Shown: positions 51,091 through 58,215 of the stretch, piece after piece | Layout of the letters: each line of letters begins with the position of its first letter | Position numbering within the stretch: the first letter of the stretch is position 1 | Origin: Yersinia aldovae ATCC 35236 | Lineage (GTDB): Bacteria > Pseudomonadota > Gammaproteobacteria > Enterobacterales > Enterobacteriaceae | Assembly: GCF_000173735.1 (NCBI RefSeq) | Contig: NZ_ACCB01000029.1 | Location: forward strand, 1 to 58,215 | Length of the DNA stretch: 58,215 bases | Direction of reading: 5' to 3' | Notes under the pieces: generated by a model | Told to the model about the DNA's origin: nothing | The model's database searches: none | Seen by the model: only the letters and a program-made list of their open reading frames with translations | Made by a program: the position numbers and the translations under genes

Positions 51091-51203
51091 TGTCGGTAAA
51101 GTGCGACAACGGGGATAGAGATTGTCTCAAAAAGGAGACATTTAACGTAATGATTTATATGTATTTTATTATATGTGTCATTAGGTGTCGGGAATTAGCG
51201 ACA
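51091..51203. promoter_or_regulatory. Three GlrR (QseF) activator sites upstream of glmY
   Basis: TGTC-N10-GACA occurs exactly three times: 51091-51108, 51123-51140 and 51186-51203. This is the known GlrR binding motif; glrR lies downstream at 54594. The 50805-51090 stretch before it shows no gene. Confidence 0.92.
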
Positions 51204-51278
51204 AAACAACGATAACCCTACCGACTTGATAAAGGATTAGGTGGAGGTTATTTGTTCGTAAAGTAAATTTGTGATTAA

Positions 51279-51291
51279 AATCAGTTTGTTA
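51279..51291. promoter_or_regulatory. Probable IHF site
   Basis: AATCAGTTTGTTA matches the IHF consensus WATCAANNNNTTR with one mismatch and sits between the GlrR sites and the sigma-54 promoter, where DNA bending is needed. Confidence 0.6.
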
Positions 51292-51308
51292 TGATTGATA
51301 TCAAAAAC

Positions 51309-51325
51309 TTGGCACGTTATCTGCA
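51309..51325 (+). promoter_or_regulatory. Sigma-54 promoter of glmY
   Basis: TTGGCACGTTATCTGCA has the -24 GG and -12 GC ten bases apart and matches TGGCACG-N4-TTGCW closely. Confidence 0.92.
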
Positions 51326-51336
51326 TTGTTATCCTC

Positions 51337-51520
51337 AGTTGCTCATTCAACTCTTTATGATAGTCCCGCGTTTAGGCGGAATATGCGCTTCATAAGCCAC
51401 CGAATGATGCCAAAGACTGGTACCTATCGTCCAACCAAATCGATATCGTGTGAATGCACATTATCAAACATCGGACGACACGTTGAGTTAGGTGCCGCCT
51501 ATGTCCTGCGGTGATGAACT
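51337..51520 (+). ncRNA. glmY: Small RNA GlmY
   Basis: Transcription should start at A51337, 13 bases after the -12 element, giving AGTTGCTCATTCAACT, close to the E. coli GlmY 5' end AGTGGCTCATTCACC. GlmY traps the adaptor RapZ and so protects GlmZ, raising GlmS and glucosamine 6-phosphate. The location between purL/pfkB and glrK is also that of glmY in enterobacteria. The 3' end is approximate: no terminator with a clear T run is seen near 51520. A strong hairpin (ACGGGGCAA/TTGCCCCGT) at about 51630-51651 directly precedes a palindromic repeat. Confidence 0.8.
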
Positions 51521-51659
51521 GTTCATCAACTTTGGACATGTCTGGATGCTATTCGTCTCATCCTCCCGATGATTGCTTCGGCTTCATCAAACTGGAGACG
51601 ATATTTAAGGGCATCCAAATATTCTGTGACGGGGCAATTTATTGCCCCGTTGTCACATC

Positions 51660-51927
51660 TATACCGTCATACTCCAAGCTGCATGTGCGTTGGCTGCGTT
51701 CGTTACTCGGCCCATCCATCGGCCTCATCTCGTTGAGGCTGCTGCGAGCAGCGTTCAAATCTGCTCCCGGCAGATTGGTCACCCGAATCACTTATTCATG
51801 CTCATCGGGATTAATGAGCCTCTTTGAGGCTCACCCTGCGGGCTAACATAAATGCTGTTCAAATCGCTCTGCGACCGATTCGTCTCTCACTTGCCACCTT
51901 CCTGAACTCGAATTATTTAGGGTATAT
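51660..51927. repeat. Yersinia palindromic repeat, long copy
   Basis: It begins TATACCGTCATACTCCAAGCTGC and ends CTCGAATTATTTAGGGTATA, whose complement matches the beginning, so the unit is palindromic. Compared with the copy at 55934 it has about 140 extra bases inside. No gene is seen from here to glrK. Confidence 0.8.
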
Positions 51928-52026
51928 TATGGTCAAAGACAAGCTAAACTCTCTATTTTTACTGCAATTAATGATAAAAACAGGCCTGATGATGATTCTG
52001 ACGATAATGGACAAGCCACATTAATT

Positions 52027-52060
52027 AAAAGCACTTTGCTCAAAGCCAAGTGCTTTTTTT
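52027..52060 (+). terminator. Terminator between glmY and glrK
   Basis: AAAAGCACTT (52027-52036) pairs with AAGTGCTTTT (52048-52057), followed by TTT. It could stop glmY read-through. Confidence 0.85.
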
Positions 52061-52153
52061 ATCTCAGCTCTGGTTAGATCATGTTAATTGAGGGACAGGC
52101 ATTGTAATCCTGGCAAAGTCAGTTAGCATCACAACAGAATGATAGGTAATGAG

Positions 52154-53590
52154 ATGATTTCGTTGAAAAGATGGCGTTTATTCCCCCGTTCTTTACGTCA
52201 ATTAGTGCTCATGGCATTTCTGTTAGTGCTGTTGCCCTTATTGGTGCTGGCTTATCAAGCTTATCAGAGCCTTGACCATCTCAGCACCCAGGCGGCCAAT
52301 ATTAATCGCACCACGTTGGCAGATGCCCGGCGCAGTGAGGCCATGACCAGTGTGGCGCTTGAAATGGAGCGCAGCTATCGCCAATATTGTGTTCTGGATG
52401 ATGCAACCCTGGCGAAGCTCTACCAGCAACAGCGTAAACAGTATGCGCAAATGCTTGATACACATGCAACAATCCTGCCTGATGCCCGTTACTATCAGAC
52501 GTTACGTGAGCTGCTAATGCAACTTTCTGATATTCAATGTAAAAATAGTGGGCCGGAACAGAATGCCTCTGCTTTGCTGGAGAAGTTTTCTCGATCGAAT
52601 GCCGAAATGGTGCAGGCCACGCGCGATGTGATTTTCTCTCGTGGGCAACAACTGCAAAAAGATATCGCTGAACGTGGGCAATTCTTTGGCTGGCAGTCAC
52701 TGTTGCTGTTTTTGGTCAGTGTCATGTTGGTAGTGCTATTCACCCGAATGATTATCGGCCCGGTTAAGGGAATTGAACGAATGATTAACCGGTTAGGGGA
52801 AGGGCGGCCCTTGGGGAATACGGCACTGTTTAAAGGGCCGCGTGAGTTACGTTCACTGGCACAGCGCATCATCTGGCTTAGTGAACGTTTGGCCTGGCTT
52901 GAATCACAGCGTCACGAGTTTTTACGCCATATCTCCCATGAGCTAAAAACGCCGTTGGCCAGTATGCGTGAGGGCACCGAGTTACTGGCCGATGAGGTTG
53001 CCGGGCCATTAACTTCAGATCAAAAAGAAGTGGTGGCTATCCTTGATAATAGCAGCCGCCATCTGCAATTGTTGATTGAACAGTTGCTCGATTATAACCG
53101 TAAATTGGCCGATGGCCCCGGTGAGCTTGAGAATGTAGAGCTGGTTGAAATGGTTGAAGATGTGATTGCTGCACACAGTTTACCGGCCCGGGCCAAGATG
53201 ATTCGTACCGAGACTGACTTGCACGCAGACATTTGTTGGGCAGAACCGACATTATTGATGCGGGTATTAGATAATCTCTACTCCAATGCGGTGCACTATG
53301 GCGAGGAATCCGGTACCATTTGGATTCGCAGCCGTGAGGTGAATAATCGGGTGCAAATTGATATTGCGAATACCGGGGTACCTATCCCGCAATCAGAAGA
53401 AACAATGATATTTGAGCCTTTTTTCCAAGGGAGCCATCAGCGAAAAGGGGCCGTCAAAGGCAGCGGATTGGGGCTGAGTATAGCTCAGGACTGCATCAGA
53501 CGTATGCAGGGTGACTTACAATTGGTTACCGTGGATTATGCCGCAGTTTGCTTCCGTGTAGAATTGCCATTAACCGCTGAGAATGAATAA
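52154..53590 (+). CDS. glrK: Sensor histidine kinase GlrK (QseE)
   Basis: The 478-residue inner membrane kinase has a first helix (LVLMAFLLVLLPLLVLAYQAY), a periplasmic part, a second helix (LLLFLVSVMLVVLF), HAMP, the H box LRHISHELKTPLASMREG, and N and G boxes (LDNLYSNAVHYGE, GSGLGLSIAQD). It phosphorylates GlrR. Start 52154 is preferred over 52139. Confidence 0.93.
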   Translation: MISLKRWRLFPRSLRQLVLMAFLLVLLPLLVLAYQAYQSLDHLSTQAANINRTTLADARRSEAMTSVALEMERSYRQYCVLDDATLAKLYQQQRKQYAQMLDTHATILPDARYYQTLRELLMQLSDIQCKNSGPEQNASALLEKFSRSNAEMVQATRDVIFSRGQQLQKDIAERGQFFGWQSLLLFLVSVMLVVLFTRMIIGPVKGIERMINRLGEGRPLGNTALFKGPRELRSLAQRIIWLSERLAWLESQRHEFLRHISHELKTPLASMREGTELLADEVAGPLTSDQKEVVAILDNSSRHLQLLIEQLLDYNRKLADGPGELENVELVEMVEDVIAAHSLPARAKMIRTETDLHADICWAEPTLLMRVLDNLYSNAVHYGEESGTIWIRSREVNNRVQIDIANTGVPIPQSEETMIFEPFFQGSHQRKGAVKGSGLGLSIAQDCIRRMQGDLQLVTVDYAAVCFRVELPLTAENE

Positions 53591-53593
53591 ATA

Positions 53594-54631
53594 ATGTACA
53601 ACTGGTCTATGAGCTGCGTTATTAAAAAGACCGTCTCTTTGTCATACCAGACATCAACCAGAGCCAATAAGCTGGTGGGTCGACTCGGTTCGGGTATTTT
53701 TTGGCGAGCGTTATTGCTGGCCCCACTATTACTCACCGGGTGTACCGATAAGCCTAACGGCAGCCGCTTTTCACAAGCGGTTCAGATGGTGATACCGGAA
53801 ACGAAAATCGTTGATTATCGAACCCTCTCTTGCGATGTCTTGTGGGGGCTGGATGATAAAGAGACGCTGGAGAACTCCCTTTATTGGCTACGAGCGATGG
53901 ATTGTGCCGAGCGTCTGGGTTCAACTCAAGCTCGGGCTTTAGCGAAAACATTGCCTGTTATGACCTGGTCTGCTGCGTTTAAACAGGGCATTCTGGTCAG
54001 CAGCGCTGATCCGTCGCTGTCAGAGCGGCGTCAGGTGGTTGAGCGGCTAAATAGTTACAGCCAAAGCTTTCCAGGCGCGGTGCGCCAACTGATTCAGTTG
54101 TGGCGCGAGCCGCAGGTATTGCGTATCTCGCTGGCAGAGGAGCGCATACGCTATCAGCGGCTGCAAGATGAATCTGACGCCCAAATTGATCGCCTGCGCG
54201 AAAGCCAGACCCGGCTGCAATATAACTTATTGGATACTACCCGTAAGCTGGAAAACCTGACCGATATTGAACGGCAGCTTTCATCACGCAAGCAGTTGCA
54301 AAATGAAATTCCGGAAGCCGATGCTGATAACAAAGTCGCTGTGCCAAAACCGGTGGAAGTCAAACCTCAGCCAAAAGCAGAACCTGCAAAACCAGCAGAA
54401 GCTAAGCCTGTGGAGGTTAAGCCATTAGAGGCTAAACCGACTGAAAGCACGCCCGCAGAGGTTAAACCCGCGCAAACGGTGGTGCCCTCTGGCAATCAGC
54501 CCGCAGCACCTGCACTAGCAAAACCGGCAGATACTTATACACCGCCTGCGGTGACACCAACGGATGTTCCACCTGCCTCCAATAAGGACACTCATGACAC
54601 CACGCAAACCGGCCAATCTACTGCTGGTTGA
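53594..54631 (+). CDS. qseG: Lipoprotein QseG (GlrB)
   Basis: A lipobox LLLTGC puts the lipidated Cys at residue 50 from ATG 53594, so the true start may be later. The conserved part has YWLRAMDCAERL, AAFKQGILVSSAD and TTRKLENLTDIERQLSSRK. It is followed by a long low-complexity tail with repeated KPVEVKP/KPAEAKP units (about 265-310). QseG modulates the kinase in the envelope. It overlaps glrR by 38 bases. Confidence 0.88.
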   Translation: MYNWSMSCVIKKTVSLSYQTSTRANKLVGRLGSGIFWRALLLAPLLLTGCTDKPNGSRFSQAVQMVIPETKIVDYRTLSCDVLWGLDDKETLENSLYWLRAMDCAERLGSTQARALAKTLPVMTWSAAFKQGILVSSADPSLSERRQVVERLNSYSQSFPGAVRQLIQLWREPQVLRISLAEERIRYQRLQDESDAQIDRLRESQTRLQYNLLDTTRKLENLTDIERQLSSRKQLQNEIPEADADNKVAVPKPVEVKPQPKAEPAKPAEAKPVEVKPLEAKPTESTPAEVKPAQTVVPSGNQPAAPALAKPADTYTPPAVTPTDVPPASNKDTHDTTQTGQSTAG

Positions 54632-55931
54632 TGATGACCCAAGTTTACTTAAGCTTTTGGGGATGCGTCTAACCAGTGAAGGATTTAATATCACCACGGC
54701 TGAGAGTGGCCAGGAAGCTCTGCGTCTGCTAACGCGTGAAAAGATAGATTTGGTTATCAGTGACTTGCGCATGGATGAAATGGATGGCATGGCGCTGTTC
54801 GTCGAGATTCAGAAACATCAGCCGGGGATGCCAGTGATTATTCTGACGGCCCACGGCTCGATACCTGATGCGGTTGCGGCAACCCAGCAGGGGGTGTTTA
54901 GCTTCCTAACCAAACCGGTTGATCGCGATGCTTTATATAAGGCTATTGATGCGGCATTGGAACTTTCCATTCCTGCCGGTGATGATAGCTGGCGTGAATC
55001 GATTGTTACCCGCAGCCCGGTAATGTTGCGCTTGCTTGAACAGGCAAAAATGGTGGCGCAATCTGATGTCAGCGTGCTGATTAACGGCCAAAGTGGTACC
55101 GGTAAAGAGGTCTTGGCGCAAGCCATTCATGCTGCCAGCCCGCGAGCGAAAAAAGCGTTTATTGCGATCAACTGCGGTGCATTACCAGAGCAGTTATTGG
55201 AGTCCGAACTCTTCGGCCATGCCAAGGGTGCGTTTACCGGCGCAGTCAGTAGCCGTGAAGGGTTATTCCAGGCAGCAGAAGGTGGCACGCTATTTTTAGA
55301 TGAAATCGGCGATATGCCGTTGTCATTACAAGTAAAATTACTGCGAGTGCTACAGGAGCGCAAAGTGCGTCCATTGGGTAGCAACCGCGATTTGAGTATT
55401 GATGTACGGATCATTTCGGCGACTCACCGTGATTTGCCTAAAGCAATGGCGAAAAATGAATTCCGCGAAGATCTCTACTACCGTTTAAATGTGGTCAATT
55501 TGAAAATTCCGGCGCTGCATGAGCGCTCGGAAGATATTCCGCTGTTGGCCAACCATCTGTTGCGTGAATCAGCCAAACGCCATAAGCCATTTGTGCGTAG
55601 CTTCTCAACCGATGCCATGAAGCGGCTTATGACCGCCAGTTGGCCGGGTAATGTCCGCCAACTGGTCAACGTGATTGAACAATGTGTGGCATTGACCTCT
55701 GCGCCGGTTATCAGTGAAGCGCTGGTGGAACAGGCATTGGAAGGCGAGAACACCGCATTACCGACCTTTGTCGAGGCGCGCAATCAATTCGAATTGAATT
55801 ATCTGCGTAAACTGCTACAAATCACTAAAGGCAATGTGACTCAGGCTGCCAGGATGGCGGGGCGTAACCGCACTGAATTTTATAAATTGCTGTCACGTCA
55901 TGAGCTAGATGCCAATGATTTTAAAGAATAA
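54594..55931 (+). CDS. glrR: Response regulator GlrR (QseF), sigma-54 activator
   Basis: The 445-residue protein has a receiver domain (LLLVDDDPSLLKLLG; phospho-Asp in LVISDLRMDEMDG), an AAA+ domain with Walker A GQSGTGKE and the sigma-54 contact GAFTGA, and a Fis-like helix-turn-helix at the end (GNVTQAARMAGRNRTEFYKLL). It activates glmY, whose three sites lie 3.4 kb upstream. ATG 54594 follows AAGGA. Confidence 0.95.
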   Translation: MTPRKPANLLLVDDDPSLLKLLGMRLTSEGFNITTAESGQEALRLLTREKIDLVISDLRMDEMDGMALFVEIQKHQPGMPVIILTAHGSIPDAVAATQQGVFSFLTKPVDRDALYKAIDAALELSIPAGDDSWRESIVTRSPVMLRLLEQAKMVAQSDVSVLINGQSGTGKEVLAQAIHAASPRAKKAFIAINCGALPEQLLESELFGHAKGAFTGAVSSREGLFQAAEGGTLFLDEIGDMPLSLQVKLLRVLQERKVRPLGSNRDLSIDVRIISATHRDLPKAMAKNEFREDLYYRLNVVNLKIPALHERSEDIPLLANHLLRESAKRHKPFVRSFSTDAMKRLMTASWPGNVRQLVNVIEQCVALTSAPVISEALVEQALEGENTALPTFVEARNQFELNYLRKLLQITKGNVTQAARMAGRNRTEFYKLLSRHELDANDFKE

Positions 55932-55933
55932 TT

Positions 55934-56060
<127 letters not shown>

Positions 56061-56119
56061 TATATTATTTATCAATAAAATGTTAGCTACAGGCACACTG
56101 ATAACCGAGTTTAAATCCC

Positions 56120-57742
56120 ATGAGCAGAAAACTTTCCATTGCGTTAGCCCAGCTAAATTGGCTAGTCGGCGATATCGAAGGCAACACTGAACGTATGTTG
56201 CAAACCTTACATGAGCAGCAGAAGGCCGGAGCTGACCTGGTGATGTTCTCCGAGCTGGCTTTGTCCGGTTATCCGCCCGAAGATCTGCTGTATCGTGATG
56301 ATTTCTATCAACGTTGTAAAACGCAGTTGGATCGTTTGCAGGCAGCAACCCAGCACACTGCCGTATTGGTAGGGCACCCGTGGCGTGAAGCGGGCAAGCT
56401 GTATAATGCCTTGTCCCTGTTTGCCGAAGGCAAATTGCTGGGGCGTTACTTTAAACAGCAACTGCCTAACTACGGTGTTTTCGACGAAAAACGCTATTTC
56501 TCAGCGGGTGACAAAAGCTGCGTGGTTGAGCTGAAAGGTTATCGCCTGGGGCTGCTGATTTGTGAAGATTTATGGTTCGATGGCCCGGTTGATGCGGTTA
56601 AAGCTGCGGGGGCTGAAATTGTATTGTCGATCAATGCCTCGCCGTATAACCGCGAAAAACCCTATATCCGCAAAACGCTAATGGCCGCTCACTGCCAGCG
56701 TACCGGCTTGCCATTGGTGTATCTCAACCAGATAGGCGGGCAGGATGAACTGATTTTCGATGGCTGTTCCAAAGTATTCGATGCTGCCGGTAATATGACC
56801 CATCGTCTGGCGGCATTTGCTGAGCAAACCACCTTATTGCAGTTCAATGGGTGTGAAGTAGTGCCAATGACGGCACCGGTGGCTGAGTTGCCCCCATTGG
56901 CGCAGGTTTACGAAGCGCTGGTGTTGGCGGTGCGTGATTACGTGACTAAAAATGGTTTTAATGGCGCGGTGCTAGGCTTGTCCGGCGGGATTGACTCGGC
57001 ACTGACACTGGCGATTGCCGTGGATGCGCTGGGTAAAGATAAGGTTCAGGCCTTGATGATGCCGTTCCGTTACACCGCTGATATCAGTATCGCGGATGCC
57101 AAAGAAGAGGCTGAAATTCTGGGAATTGAGTTCGATGTGCTCTCCATCGAACCGATGTTTGATGCCTTTATGAGCCAATTGTCGCCGATGTTTGCTGGCA
57201 CCGCGCGCGATACCACCGAAGAGAATCTTCAGGCGCGCTGTCGTGGTGTGGTGCTGATGGCCTTGTCCAACAAACGCCGCAGTATTGTATTAACCACCGG
57301 TAATAAAAGCGAAATGGCCGTAGGTTATGCCACGTTGTACGGTGATATGGCGGGCGGTTTTGATGTGTTGAAAGATGTACCTAAAACGCTGGTATTTAAA
57401 CTGTCGGAATACCGTAATACCGTTTCATACGTGATCCCGCAGCGGGTCATTACCCGCCCACCGTCTGCTGAGCTGGCTCCAGATCAGAAAGATGAAGACA
57501 GCCTGCCACCTTATGATATTTTGGACGAGATCCTCGAAGGATACGTCGAACATGATAAGTCAGTCACCGATTTGGTCGCTGACGGCTTTGATGAAACTAT
57601 TGTGCGTAAGGTCATCCGTCTGGTCGATATCAACGAATATAAACGGCGTCAGTCAGCTGTCGGGCCACGTATTACCGCCCGCAACTTTGGCAAAGATAGA
57701 CGCTATCCGATTACATCAGGCTTTGGCCGCAAGAATTGGTAA
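56120..57742 (+). CDS. nadE: Glutamine-dependent NAD(+) synthetase
   Basis: The 540-residue fusion has an N-terminal nitrilase-type amidase (MFSELALSGYPPEDLL with Glu, Lys in YFKQQLPNYGVFDE, Cys in LGLLICEDLWFDG) and a C-terminal ammonia-dependent synthetase (LGLSGGIDSALTLAIAVDA). It makes NAD from deamido-NAD, glutamine and ATP. E. coli has a shorter, ammonia-only NadE. Confidence 0.95.
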   Translation: MSRKLSIALAQLNWLVGDIEGNTERMLQTLHEQQKAGADLVMFSELALSGYPPEDLLYRDDFYQRCKTQLDRLQAATQHTAVLVGHPWREAGKLYNALSLFAEGKLLGRYFKQQLPNYGVFDEKRYFSAGDKSCVVELKGYRLGLLICEDLWFDGPVDAVKAAGAEIVLSINASPYNREKPYIRKTLMAAHCQRTGLPLVYLNQIGGQDELIFDGCSKVFDAAGNMTHRLAAFAEQTTLLQFNGCEVVPMTAPVAELPPLAQVYEALVLAVRDYVTKNGFNGAVLGLSGGIDSALTLAIAVDALGKDKVQALMMPFRYTADISIADAKEEAEILGIEFDVLSIEPMFDAFMSQLSPMFAGTARDTTEENLQARCRGVVLMALSNKRRSIVLTTGNKSEMAVGYATLYGDMAGGFDVLKDVPKTLVFKLSEYRNTVSYVIPQRVITRPPSAELAPDQKDEDSLPPYDILDEILEGYVEHDKSVTDLVADGFDETIVRKVIRLVDINEYKRRQSAVGPRITARNFGKDRRYPITSGFGRKNW

Positions 57743-57747
57743 AATAG

Positions 57748-58095
<348 letters not shown>

Positions 58096-58120
58096 ATTCT
58101 GCATATTTAAGTCATCAATA

Positions 58121-58155
58121 AAAAGCCCGTTTGGTTTCCACGAACGGGCTTTTTT
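58121..58155 (+). terminator. Terminator after glnB
   Basis: AAAAGCCCGTT (58121-58131) pairs with AACGGGCTTTT (58143-58153), followed by TT. Confidence 0.93.
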
Positions 58156-58215
58156 ACACCTAAATACCCTTAAACCCGAAGTAATTGGAGTTGTAGTCGG
58201 CAGCAAGTGAACAAA

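Noticed and set aside
51326-51846. Two ORFs of 62 and 111 codons
   Set aside because: They overlap glmY and the palindromic repeat, where the RNA and repeat explanations fit much better.

Overview
The window is chromosomal DNA of a Yersinia species. The evidence is the tmRNA tag ANDSQYESAALAA, the phospholipase pair yplA-yplB, a glmY small-RNA locus with three GlrR sites behind a sigma-54 promoter, and Yersinia-type palindromic repeats. The core gene order (ssrA-smpB-ratAB-bamE-recN-nadK-grpE; srmB-trmN6-nadB-rpoE-rseABC-lepAB-rnc-era-recO-pdxJ-acpS) is enterobacterial. The yplAB pair suggests the Y. enterocolitica-like side of the genus, but the species cannot be fixed from this sequence alone.

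Region 1 (1-9054) is part of a P4/CP4-57-like integrative element beside the 3' end of ssrA; its left end lies outside the window. It has a leftward replication operon (integrase-domain recombinase, AlpA, Ash-like protein, P4-type primase, RepA-like helicase) and a 1.1 kb leader rich in inverted repeats. Next comes an AT-rich cargo: a standalone DUF262 protein, an RX4H HEPN protein and a convergent 5-methylcytosine methyltransferase. A P4-family integrase with iteron-like repeats at its start closes the element. The cargo is the best candidate in this window for a little-described defence system.

Region 2 (9055-16338) is core: tmRNA and SmpB, RatA/RatB, BamE, SOS-controlled recN, nadK, heat-shock grpE, ung and FNR-controlled grcA. 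Region 3 (16339-21985) is accessory relative to E. coli: a CodB-like permease bracketed by two paralogous PAS-LuxR regulators, a gene remnant, and yplA-yplB behind a possible flagellar (sigma-28) promoter. Region 4 (22000-42900) is core: srmB, trmN6, nadB, the rpoE-rseABC envelope-stress operon, lepA-lepB, rnc-era-recO, pdxJ-acpS and yfhL. A murQ-murP MurNAc-recycling pair sits beside the yfhH regulator, followed by pgpC, a DUF2157 membrane protein and tadA. Region 5 (42955-58215) holds mltF divergent from PurR-controlled purL, then pfkB, a small secreted protein, glmY and its control region, the glrK-qseG-glrR two-component operon, nadE and glnB.

Five protein-coding genes (DUF262, trmN6, an unknown membrane protein, pdxJ, mltF) are each broken by what looks like a single-base indel, mostly in short A runs. 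Several are conserved housekeeping genes, so sequencing or assembly error is the simplest explanation. Real decay or phase variation remains possible, above all for the A7 tract of the DUF262 gene.
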